The translations under genes were made by a program, and so were the position numbers. Below, piece after piece: positions 10,262 through 22,220 of a stretch of DNA of 64,000 nt. Position 1 is the stretch's first letter; the number at the start of each line of letters is the position of its first letter. Origin of the DNA: Rhynchonema sp. JSB1_4 (Eukaryota > Nematoda > Chromadorea > Monhysterida > Xyalidae). The stretch lies in NCBI GenBank assembly GCA_030248065.1, contig JASAMV010007384.1, positions 34,374 through 98,373 of the forward strand, written 5' to 3'. The notes under the pieces were generated by a model. The model was not told the DNA's origin. It ran no database searches and saw only the letters and a program-made list of their open reading frames with translations.

Positions 10262-13197
10262 ATGGGCAAATCGTCCAAAGACAAACGGGATGTTTATTAT
10301 CGATTGGCCAAGGAGGAGGGTTGGCGTGCGCGCAGTGCCTTCAAGTTGTTGCAGATTAATGAAGAATTCAGCATTTTCAAAAGTTGGTTTTGGCCGCAGT
10401 ACATTTCTTGGAGAAATACCGCAGATTTGTGTTCGGTGCACCAGCAGAACGCTGGAACGCAATTCCGCATTGAGCTACTTTAGTTCGCCCGAGAACATGT
10501 TTAGCGAACTTTTCCTCTCCGCTGTAGAACTTTCCTGTGGGTAAAAATTGCAGATGATGTTGGTGATTGCAGATGTGCACAAAGCAGTGGACTTGTGTGC
10601 AGCGCCGGGCAGCTGGAGTCAAGTGCTGTCCAAACGTCTGTACCCCGATGGTCAACCCGACCAAGACGGCGATGTCAAGATTGTGGCTGTTGACCTGCAA
10701 GTCATGGCACCATTGCCTGGTGTTACACAGCTGCAGGTAAGTGCGTTATGATGGGGCTATGCGTTGCATTCGCACTGACGATGGTCCGGGACACCGCCCG
10801 TCGCAGAGTGGTGTTTTTTCTTCAAACCCCTATAACATCACGAAACAAAACACCACAAAAAAACAAAAAACACAAATCCAATTTCCACTCCATCTGCGAG
10901 AGCAGGTCGGAGCGGGAAAACGCAGCACGATTCATGTACCTAATGGATGATACTGCCTACGTGGCATCTGCCGACCGAAGTTGATGGGCAAGGTGCAATA
11001 ATCGCAAACTAACGCGATTCAAGCATTTGGAAGTGCAAACTTTCTGGCCCACTGAAACTACTACGACCGAAGTTTGTGGATTTGAATGTTTTCCGTCACT
11101 GCGGCCATCTCGTTTGTTATGACATTGACGATGTTCTGATGCACCAGCCGTGTGTGAAAATTGCGACACGGCAATCAAACAGCGCAGTTGATTCAATTGT
11201 GCCTTGGAACTGCTGCAGAAAAATTCAAATATTCTCCGTGACCAAATTTTCACTCTTGTAGGGGGACATCACAAAGAAAGAGACGGCCGGGCAGATCATT
11301 TCGTATTTTGATGGCGATCAGGCCGACCTGGTTGTGTGTGATGGCGCTCCCGATGGTTGGCTGAATTCACTTCAAATCTAATTCGATAATCGTTTGATTG
11401 TTATGCAGCCTGCCCTTTTCATACTGACGACTTGATGCGGATGCGAACCTGGCTCATTGATGGCTATGTTCAGAATATTGTTTGGTAGATACAGTAGATT
11501 GGACCCGAAGTATAAATTTGGGGACTGTCTGTGCGGAGGGTTTCGCATAAGGCTAAGCTGATGGTCTGCAACTCAAGTTCTGAAGCAAATTGCTATATCT
11601 TCTTGTATTGATATCATTCATATTGTGACAATTATTCCATGCTGTTGTCAAACAAATTTCGTTTGCAGTCACCGGTCTGCACGCGTTGGACGAGTACGTT
11701 CAGGGCCAATTGCTATTAGCCGCACTCAACATCACAACTTTTGTGCTCAAACCGGGTGGCACTTTTGTGGCGAAGATCTTCCGCGGCAAAGACGTCACGC
11801 TGCTGTACGCCCAGTTGCAGATGTTCTTTGGTGACGTGGTGTGTGCCAAACCACGCAGCAGTCGACAGTCCAGTTGTGAATCGTTCGTGGTCAGTTGCGA
11901 TTTCTGCCAGGTTGTGTCTGTCTTTCAGGAGGCCACATCTGTGCACACTAATTAGTCCTGTTGCTTTGCCACCACGGCACCTGGCCAGTAACTACTCGCA
12001 TTTTGATGTCGACCAAGGCATGACATTGAAGGCGACCGCACTGCCCATCTTGTCTTGACCTTGAGCAACTCTCGAGTCACTTGCTCACCCATCTGCTGAC
12101 CCACTCATGCACAGAGCGTTCAGGGATGTCCTCGTACTTGCCAGATATTTACTATGATTGTGCGTGCTTATACGGAGGCAGAAACAGCAACTGCATGAGA
12201 CGTCGATCGACTCCAAATTATAGCAGCTGTTTTTGTGATTAGCTATCAAACGCAGAACGTTGCTCCCATCTACGCAGGTGTGCCGAAACTACAGTCCGCC
12301 AGAGGGTTACACCCCGACCGTGGACAACCCCATGTACGCACCAGATTATGACCAAGCGGTCAACGAGTTGGAAGGACCAAACAGGTCTGCGTTTGTTATG
12401 GTTTACAGTTGCGACAACGAGTGAGCGTTCGTTTACAGAAACATCCCACCAAACTGTGTAACATCGATCGATGTGCACTAGATTGCCTGGTCAAAAGCCG
12501 TAGAGGCACAATTGGCTGATTTTGCTCACTCTGGCTTCATGAAAATTGTTCAGACTTCAGTTGATGTTTAACCTTTGTAACTGGATGTTTCAATCGCTAA
12601 CACAGGATCCTGGTGCCCTTCGTTGCGTGTGGCGACTTGTCGGGTTGGGATTCGGACATGACTTACGATCTGGAACTACCGACATTCAGTGGCGCTAAAT
12701 ACGAATACCGACCACCTACTCAGCCACCCATCCGGTTGGGATTGTTTTTTCGAATGTTGGAGCTTTACGAACAAACATCACGTGTTTGCTTTTGTCCGCG
12801 TGGTTGGATCCCATTGCTACTGCTGCGGAACATTTGTGCCACGTAACCCTCGCTGCAGAAACTGGAGCAATACAGCGAGATAGATTTTTCACGCGCTGGA
12901 CAAACATTCTGAATTTGTGGCATGATTCACGTAAGTACATGCATATTTATGAAACATCACCCAACCTTCAGGCCTGCCTATGAGACTGTATGCGAACTGA
13001 AACGCAATCAACAGCTGACCAAAGCAACACTGGATCAAACAGCATCATCGTCAGAAAGTGTGAAATCCGAAAAACCAAGTGAGAAAAAGAAGAAACAATC
13101 TGATAAAAACGCATCCGAACCAGATGTGATTGATCTAATCACTGAACTTGTGGATGACTTGGAAGGATGTTTCATGTTTGACGAACAACAATCTTGA
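10262..13197 (+). CDS. FTSJ1: tRNA (cytidine/guanosine) 2'-O-methyltransferase, FTSJ1/TRM7
   Basis: Seven exons (10262-10382, 10573-10736, 11262-11355, 11669-11910, 12278-12384, 12606-12734, 12972-13197) close to 360 residues. The start [20 protein letters not shown] and '[13 protein letters not shown]' are diagnostic. The SAM-binding loop is '[13 protein letters not shown]'. The catalytic K-D-K-E set is visible: K28 (SAFKLL), Asp in 'VVCDGAPD', Lys in 'FVAKIFRG' and Glu in 'CESFVV'. '[13 protein letters not shown]' and 'YRPPTQPPI' match the family C-terminal half. The last exon adds a lineage-specific Ser/Lys-rich, acidic tail. This RrmJ-type enzyme 2'-O-methylates positions 32 and 34 in the anticodon loop of some tRNAs, working with partner subunits (Trm732, and Trm734/WDR6) known from yeast and humans. 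Confidence 0.95.
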
Positions 13198-16100
13198 TTG
13201 AATGTGATCTGTTCTTATTGATACTTTGTTACCATTTCTTGATGCCTTCCCTATTCTTTCGTGTTTGATATACTGGGGCTTCGAAGGAAAAATACATAAA
13301 TGGAGAAAAGTGCCACAAATGAGATGAGATAGTTGAATCTTGCTTTTTGTTTGCATTTTCAAAACCTTCATCAGCGCGAGCGAGAACAAAAAGTCCTGTG
13401 ATTTTGGCTGAAAAGTCCTGGAAACATTCAAAACACCATTACATCCAGTTCGCACGTGTGAAGCAATAAATTCTGCAACCGTTTTCACCGCGATGCCGAA
13501 AATGGCATCGTTCCATTTTACTGCTGACTTCGTTGTTTTCGTTAAAAGTTCGGAACGCCAATTTGAAAAGCTATGACTTCGCGGGACGCAATGCGCACCA
13601 AACTGCACGTTCAGGTGACGGTAGCGGTGCTTGCTTACAACACCGTTGTGTAACTGGGAGCCCATTGTGTCCCGAAAACTAATGATCCCTTTTAGTGCTT
13701 GTGCATCATCTCTGATTGTTATTGTTTCCTAGCTGTTCTCCATCGTAAACCAACTCGACCGCACGTGGCTTTATGCACTAAATTCGTTATCTTTCTTCAA
13801 TATGGTGACTTTCTAATGTGGTCTGACGGATATTGCGGTGGAAAATAAAAAATAATGAATTCGGAACTTTTGTGCCGAAGCGGTTGTATTATACGTTTTA
13901 AAATGCTGTGTTAGGGCTCCACCAGATAGACCCGAAACCCGAAATCCGAAACATAAATTTTTTCTATATCCATGTTTCGGGTTTCGGGTTTTGAAAAAAA
14001 ACCCGAAACCCGAAATACAAGGCTTGATAATCGAAAATGTTTCGGTCTTGCCACTTGTAGCTGACGTGAACAATTTATACAGTCAGTCGAAACATTTTCG
14101 AATAACATCTCGTGTTTCGGTTCGGGTTTTTTTTCAAAACCAAAACCCAAAAAAGAAAAAAAAAAAAATAAAATTTGGTCGTCGCTATCTGAGCCCTGAG
14201 CTCAGACCATTTCGTTAAAATTTATGCAACGCAATTCATTACCTTCACGGCAGTGACTTCGATGGTGGCCCGACCGTTTTGCGTTGCGTACGAATGTAGA
14301 AACGGACTTTCTTTCTGGAACCGGGCACGTCTTGCATTCCGAAGAAGACGGTCTCCAAACGTGTTATTTATAATACCAGATGGAACGTCAATGACGGGTC
14401 ATGCAATGCAACGGCATGTCGACGTGAGCTGTAGCATCACATTCTGAGTAGGACCGAACAGAAGCTTCGTTGCTTCCGTTAGGTGCTGTGTGTGGGTCAC
14501 CCATTCGTGCTTTATATTCCATCAGAATGATATTAGTACACAAGTCGATCATTGGGATGTTGTTTCTCACATGTTGACGTTCACCATAAACACAGCCGCT
14601 TCGGTTGGCAGCTGTCGAGTGTTTTTTGGGATATTTCGGCGTTGATTCAGTTTTTTGTGGCTTCCAATCAAACGTGACTTTCCTTCACTTGTTGTTTTGG
14701 AGACGAAAATTCTCATTCTGAATCTTTTCGCTGGCTCATTTGGGTTTCTCTTTTGTGCTTGAACCTTGAATGCCTAAATAATGCACAGATTTGTTCAAGC
14801 AGTTGTTGTCATATGCGCACACACATGTGTGGCCCACGGATTGCACTTCAACAGTTTTTTTGGCGCGTCTGTTTTATGCCAAAATAACAACAACAGCATC
14901 ATTTGTTATTTGAAAGTTTGCACCAGTGTGATTGGTTCCAGTCCTGAGCATTGCTACCCCTAACTCCGACTAACATCAATAGTGCATCGAACCAGGAGGA
15001 TATGAATACAAACCGTTTACAATTACAACAGCCAAACGTGTCCTGCCTGGCAGCTAAAGCCTCTGCCAAATTCGTGCACCCACACGTTGAGCAAACATTT
15101 CAGCTTTTTTCTTCGTGTTCTTGGCCTCCCGGCTGACAGTGGTGAAGGGCTGCCACACATTGCTGCTGGCTGGCTGAGTAGAGTACGGCGAATATTAGTG
15201 CCGCGCGTATAAGCATGCGTGCACTGTAGCACGTGCTTAATACACAACAAACTCTAGTTCCGAATTTCATCTTGCATCAACCTATGAAAAGATTGTGTAC
15301 AATGGAACCTCCTCTGTTCCCAGTTGCATATCAAGCCGAATGTATAAAAGCACCCCATGCTGATGCGCTATGTACTAATTTTGTTCTGAATTCATTAACA
15401 GTATCATCTTGTGTGTTTTCTGACGTTTTGTGAACATATGTTCCTCATTCGAAGCGAAGATGCTCGCAACTTCCTTGGTTTTTGTGTCCCGACCCCATAT
15501 TCTTTTGTTTATGCCGACTTCCCAATATCCACTGTATATTCGTTGTTGTGTTGGTGCAACAACCAGCTGATCCACGCTCATGCCATGCGCATTACTTCCG
15601 ATGTGAAGTGTCAGGAAGAGCACAAGAAGAAATGTGTTTTTTGTTTTTACTTTTTCCAAGAAACACAACACAATGGTTAGTTTGTTTCCTTCGATCACAA
15701 GAAGAGATTAATTGATTGTGATTTGTTTATGCCGATGCGACACCATTTTTTGTCCACATAGTTGACAAGCGGCGTTCCAATTTCTATGCAAATGTTTCGA
15801 CTCATTTGTCGCTTTCAAGCCGTGAATTCTTGTTTTCTGCGCTTTTATGCGGCAAACATGTTTCCATTCGAAAAGCAATTTTGGTGTTTGCTGCGGGTGA
15901 TGAAAAGTACAAACGTCCAAACTTAGTCATGTCCTGTTGTTCATATTGCAACACTTTTTTACTTGTTAACACTTCTTTTGTATTGGTCGCACAATGACCA
16001 TATAAGAATTCATCAAAATCAATCCTGATTTTCACGTTCAGTCACTCTTAACTGCTGTGCTATTTGTGATTCTCACAAAACATTTTCAACTGAAAATAAT

Positions 16101-16824
16101 CTTGCAGATCAACCACGTTGCCGCAGGTCTGAAACATTCTCTTTACTACGTGTTTTGTGTGTGATCACGCAACGCAACGTCATTGCCCCGTCACTAGCCT
16201 GCTTTGCGATTCAGGAAAAAAATTTGACCAATTCTTATATAGTCATTGTGCGACCAATACACATTCTGATCATAGTCCAAACAAATACAGACAATTTTCG
16301 CCCATATAGAATTTGTTCTGTCATGAAACCAGTCATATCCTCACACCTCACGTGCATGACCTCAATAAATCTGTTGCACAATTTGAAAACACTTTTTCAC
16401 AAAGGCGTAACCGCATTTCACGAATGGTCACTCCAAGAATATATACAAGCATTTGACATTGGTTATTATTGAAGAAAGCACCCTTTTGTTATAGTGTAGT
16501 GTACGATTCTCAAGTGTTGTTGTACAAAAAATTGTCACATTTGAAATCAGGTCCGAAATCTGCGCTCGCCGCACAGTTGAAAATTGAATTGCTGTTTTTT
16601 TCATTCAGAATATACTCGTGTCATCTAATTTCAAGAGGGAAACTCGTGTGTAACCAAGCACTAAATTGATTTGTTCAATATTTTCAAAAGCAGTTTCATA
16701 ACGACAACAACAACAAGCTTATACGAAAAGTAGAAGGTCATACGCGATATGCTATTCTGGCTGCTGCGCCACGTGCATTTGCCGATCACTTGAATCATCA
16801 CGAAATAAACAACACAATTCAATT
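13198..16824. other. TRM7-P3H intergenic region
   Basis: Apart from one small repeat element (13913-14197, listed separately) no gene was recognised in these 3.6 kb. The open frames are short, and I recognise no protein family in them. A copy of the recurrent AATATTAGTGCCG motif lies at 15191-15203, followed by a GC-rich imperfect palindrome (GCATGCGTGCAC…GTGC). The first exon of the hydroxylase begins at 16825, so its promoter should be in the last few hundred bases. Confidence 0.5.
13913..14197. mobile_element. Small inverted-repeat element with CCCGAAA arrays
   Basis: AGGGCTC (13913-13919) followed closely by AGATAG is matched in inverse orientation by CTATCTGAGCCCT ending at 14197. Between the ends, the word CCCGAAA is repeated at 13930-13960 and 14000-14020 on one strand, and its complement near 13975-13990 and 14110-14130. 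The organisation mirrors the hAT-like element at 7135, but I could not identify a target duplication. It is non-coding. Confidence 0.45.
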
Positions 16825-19800
16825 ATGCGATTGGTTCTACAATACGGGTGCTGGGCCATGTTTATAGCACTGTGTGGTGTTGTGGAGGCACTTCCGGAGA
16901 TACCTGAGTGGACTTACATGGTTAGTTGGATTTCTTTGGCTCCGTTCTGCAGAGCAAGACCATTTGCCCCAACCTTGCAATGGGCATGATAACAGTAGTT
17001 CATGTCTGCATCAAATTGTTGCTTTTGGCTTTCTCGGACGTTGTCTTCACATTTCTACTTTTTTCTTACTCCAAACTTTAGTTTGTTATGTGACTTAGAA
17101 TTGTCCCACCAAACAGGAACTATTCGGTTATGGCAAATTGGCGTATGAAGAGAAACGATGGTTCGACTGTACCGGATACTTTGCACGCGCACTGGAAGAC
17201 CACAAATACTACAGGGCTGAAACATTGAAGTGCATACAGACATGCAATGAGGAATTAGCTGCTGCCGGGGTTCGTAGTGGGCGAACTGTGGAATACTTTT
17301 GTCCCTGAATCAAAAAGGAAAAGCAATGAAACATCAAAATTTTTCAGAAGAAACCGTTGACGGATGCACTTGACGCGGCCACGTTATCGGATCGCACCAT
17401 GCGCATGGTTGTGTGCATGAATCAGTGCAAACAGGTGACCATAATTACAGAATATTAGTACCGAGCGCGTTAGCATAGCGACTATTTTGGTACACACGGT
17501 GTTATGTACATACATAGGTATTCAGCGACCCGACCTTCATGGCATGTAAACCAGCTGTAAACGCCTATGGACGAAATCCCTGCTATGCTCATGCATACAC
17601 GCGGCACTCAAATTCAAAATTTGCATTGCAACAATGATCTACCCTTCCCCATCAGGCATCGATGCCCGAACGACCGGTCGAAGTTCGCAGTGACGAGCTG
17701 GAACGAGACATGGACACATTGGTGCCGTACAGTTACATGCAATATTGTTATTGGATGGTGGGTTCGACTTGAGTTGGTGTCCGCTTGTTGGATGGGCATG
17801 ATAACAGGACATGTGCCGAATTGTGTACAAGAAACCAGATATCAGATCCCAGACAGATCAATATTGCCAATGTCTTGTTTACCTGAACATAAAACGCGAG
17901 CGTTGAAACCGGTTCGCAAGTGTTTTTGGGGTCTCGTGGCCATCTGATGCATTCGCGTTGACGATGATCTGGCATAACCCCGGGCTAAATTGATGGACAT
18001 GGCAACCAAAAGGGCACAATTGCTGTGTCACTCACTGCTCACAATGTTTCACGCCATATATTGCAGCGCAACGACATCGAACACGCTGTGAACGGTGCAT
18101 ACACGTTTCTGGTGCGCAATCCGGATCACAAAATGATGAAAGAGAATATGGTGTTCTATCGAACGCACAACGAATTCAAAATCGAATATTTGAAAGATCT
18201 GGAAGAAAGAGAATATCAGGTTACTTCATATATCAGAATACTTCCATACAATTATTGGAAATTCTGAATGTTGGTGCTAGGTTGTTGGCACAATCTTTCT
18301 GCAACAACTTGAGTGTCAACAAGTGACAAAGTAGCTATATAGTCACACGCACGGTACAAATATTAATTTCACCTAGCACCAAACATATTGCAGCGTTACT
18401 ACATCATGGGCGTGCAAGCATACGAAAGTGGTGACTACTCGGTAGCCATTGATCGATTGCGCAATTCGCTGAATGAATTGTGGAATGAGCTGCGCAATTG
18501 TCGTTTGCTGTGCGATACACGTGTGAATGGGGATGCATTGGAGGGGAGATATGAACTCAACGAAATACTAGCACGTTGGTTGCATTGTGCTAAATAAAAA
18601 TGGTCTTGCCTTCAAAGCACCTTACCGTCTGATCAATAACATATTGTTGTTTGTTGCTTCAACGCAGCCCTCAAGTTAACACAGTCATTGGACAAGAGTT
18701 TTATTTTTTCTCAGAAGTTCTCAGCGAGGTGCTGACCTGCCGTTTGGGCTGTCTTCCGTCACTCAACATTGTCCGCGGTCACTATTTGCCCGATCTACTG
18801 CCGTCTCACTATCATTATTTACAATTCGCATATTGGAAAAGTTGGCGGAATAATTTTATTGTTAATTTCTTATTTCCTTTTTTACAGGAAAAATTTTCAG
18901 TGGAAAAGCCGCACGAGGCTGCAAAAGCGGCGGCCAATTATTTGGTGTTCGCCCCCAAAGATGCAACAGCGATGGAGAACCTAAAATTCTACAAAGATGA
19001 TTTTGTGAAACGAACAGCCAACATTGAACGCGATGCGAGTGAGATGCACGGCGAATTGATGACTGACAAAGTGAGTTGAAAATGTATAGATTCGGTTCGG
19101 TTGGATCTTGCCTTGGTCACGTGACTGCATTTGTTTGTTATTCATGCCATGGATAATGATCAGCGTAGCAGCTGCTTCCAAAAAGCTAATGCAACAACTT
19201 AGCGTTGGTCGGCCAGTGACCGTCAAACAATATAAAGTTGATACAAAAATGTCACGTGACTAAAGCACGATCGAACAGATGACCGTGTTTAACTGGGAAA
19301 CGTTGAAAATGTTGGATCAATAATTGTTGCAGATGGTGACCGACTTCGTGCGTCAAGTGAATGCCGAAGTGGCACTGTTGGAATACTATCGCACGAAAAC
19401 GACGAAAGACGAGGACGGACTGGTTGGTCAAGTTGCAAATTTAGAACATTAGTATTATACCACGTGGCCAGACTATCGTCGAATAGCAAAAAAATGAGAA
19501 CTTCGGTGCAGAACGAGAGTAATATACACGCGGACCACTCAGATGTGGTTACGAAATTTTGCATTTATTACACCCCACCTACAGTAATCCATATTACAGT
19601 ACCCCCGGGTACAACCGACCGACCGCCGGCCAATACTCGACTCGCTACAACCAGTGCACAAGTACGATTTCATACATTCCACTGAACCAACAAGGCAGTT
19701 CGCTGACGACGACGACGATGAAGGCGATCTCGACCCAGACCAGGACTTAAAAGACAGGGTGGGCGATAGCAACAAAAATGTAGACCCGGATGGCCTACCT

Positions 19801-22220
19801 ATTACAGATGTGCTTTGGGATGTGTTGGCTAGTGGATTTAGACGCTTTGAGCACATGTTCTAGCTTCAATATTATTTGGGTCACTGTATGCTTGGGCAAT
19901 CACACTATGCTGTAGTTTTGCTAATCGTTTATTTTGCTGCTTGTTGTTTGTTGTGCTTGGGGCTTATTCGTTCTGATGGTGCACATCCGGCGTGACTAAA
20001 TGGTGCTTTTTATTGCCGGTTTTCATTTCCTGTGTGTTTTTATAGCATAATGTTGCTGAGAAAAGTGCTCTTCACGCAGCTTTGTGTGCCTAACATTGTT
20101 GCTGTTGTTGTTTGGTGCTTCACACACTCCCCATTGTTGCAAATAAAACGTATGAAACATCACCGCGCACTAGCACACGGATTTGGCCGCTGAATTCACG
20201 CTTCTCTTCGTTGCATTAGACGAAGTTTATGTTTTTGTCTTTTTTGGGAAAGTGCATGTTTGTGCTTGCTCATTAAATGAAACAACTGGGCAACAGCGAC
20301 TGTGCAACATCAGCCAGCTGGCCATGTTAGCAATGCATACGGTAGCAGGTGTATAACATAAACATGAAAGCCACATACCGTCGGTTAGCTGTGTGCTGAA
20401 TCAAAAAATATTTCAGTCAGAAGTCTAGCGCCTCAACAGTATATCCAAGCTAAAAGTTTTTCGATCCATAATGCCATCAAAATTGCAGACCTGGTCGCCA
20501 CCGACCACAACCCAATTGGTCGATATCGAGTCCACCATCGGCGGGTCGGTGACCAAAATCGAGGACCAACTTGGCGGCACGTTGCGATTTGCGATGGACA
20601 ATCTGTTGAACACCACAGAATGCAACGAGCTCATGACATTGAAAGTATGCAAACGCTGTGAATATTGATATCATGTGCATAAACATAGTTCACAGTTCAA
20701 GAAAATACCATGCATACCACTTCTGACACCAACAAATAGTATGTATGTCTATCGTTTACCCTACCTATTCTGTACATGCATAAGTGTGCGCTTTGCAGAA
20801 ACGCTCGTCACCAAAAATACAGGAAACAGTACCAGTGCGCTCACAGCACAAACTGTTACAGAAACATATCATTATCGGCGACGGATACAAAGGAAAGGGA
20901 TCACCCCATACGAACAATGAGATATTCGGTGGACTCAGTATGGAAGAGCTGAGCAAGGTTTGTTCATGTGCCAACTGAGAAAATCATAACTAACAGGATT
21001 AGGATCAGCTAAAAATCGGAGGCCTTTTACGGCGATGCAAAGTCATGGACTCAATATCCCGGTCAGGCAGGACGCAGGAAAAATATTGAAATCCCAGACG
21101 TTTGTTGGCTCCCATTTCACGATCAACTTATATTTTTCCAGAAAGTCGAATCCGAGTCCGTCAATCCTAAACTTGTTCAATTGTTGCTCAACAAAGCCGA
21201 TTTGGCCCTCGAGGCATCGAGCAAATACTTCAACACCACCCTCTACTACGACTACTCACATTTTGTGTGCAGAACAGCGAGGAGCGGTGTGGGTACGCCT
21301 CTTGTTTGGCTTGCAAAAATACGATAAATGAATATTCTAATCATAAAGACGAATCACTGTGCATATTGCAGACATTGACCCAACGGCCATGTCCCACCCG
21401 ATGCACAGCGATTCGCAGCAGTACGCCAGTCGTCATTACAGTGGCTTACTATATTTGAACGCCGACTTCAAAGGTGGTGAATTCGTGTTCGATGACGCTG
21501 ATAAGCTCGGATTGGTGAGCAAGTTTAAGTCCTTTATTTTTGATTGGTCAAATCTTCATCAAAATATGTAATGTTAAAAACGCATTGTCAAATTCAACGG
21601 CAGCGCCGATGAAGTTGCTTGGTGGTGCGTCACATTCTACGCACTAAATAACAGGCTAAAGCGTGTTGACAAGAAAACTGATGATGGCGTTATCGAGTTT
21701 TATGAATAACTTTGTGCATATTTTGTTAAATCCAACTGAAACATCACCAATCCCATCGCAGCCAGCCGTGCAGCCGACGTGTGGTCGTTACGTGTCGTTT
21801 GCGGGTCACAACCTTCACGGTGTGCGTGCCATACAGAGTGGAACACGATGTGCGATTGCGTTGTGGTTCACCAGATACCAATCGAGTAGAGAACGGGCAC
21901 GGGAGCAGGTACATACATCTGTAATGTTGTCAGAATGTTGATGCCATGCGTCTAAGTGCAAGTGCGTGGTCCTGGTTTCAAGCCTGCCACACTACTTTCG
22001 TCAATCGTCACAATCTTCACATGGCCAAGCGCCCTCACCACTCTCGTCACGTTCCAAATTCGCACCATCTTTTTGGGGAAATTTTGTACCGGGATCGAGC
22101 AATGTTTTATCCGAAAAATTCTACCACCCGCGTGATCAGCGTCATCGATCCCCAGCGAATTTTGGGGGCAACGAGGGTTATATCAGCCCAATGCCGTCCA
22201 GTTTGCTCTTTTTCGCCTGA
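16825..22220 (+). CDS. P3H1: Prolyl 3-hydroxylase (leprecan/P3H family)
   Basis: Fifteen exons (16825-16920, 17117-17269, 17348-17434, 17656-17757, 18067-18219, 18394-18574, 18715-18840, 18901-19070, 19333-19422, 19600-19809, 20429-20644, 20799-20957, 21142-21286, 21372-21514, 21762-21908) run in frame for 726 codons. A signal peptide (MRLVLQYGCWAMFIALCGV) is followed by leprecan repeats with Cys pairs ('CRLLCD', 'LTCRLGC', 'LPSHYHYLQFAYWK'). A very acidic insert (DDDDDEGDLD) follows, then the 2-oxoglutarate/Fe(II) oxygenase domain: 'GDGYKGKGSPHTNNEIFGGL', 'MHSDSQQYASRHYSGLLYLN' (the HxD iron ligands), 'HNLHGVRA' (distal His) and 'GTRCAIALWFT' (2-oxoglutarate Arg). The ER enzyme 3-hydroxylates selected collagen prolines. 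The last exon (about 21960-22220) is uncertain and shows no KDEL-type ER-retention signal. The exact paralogue (P3H1, 2 or 3) is not resolved. Confidence 0.88.

Noticed and set aside
21909..21933. 25-base intron linking P3H exon 15 to a frame starting NVDAMRL
   Set aside because: It is too short for a spliceosomal intron, and the supposed exon start is a copy of the dispersed intronic motif.
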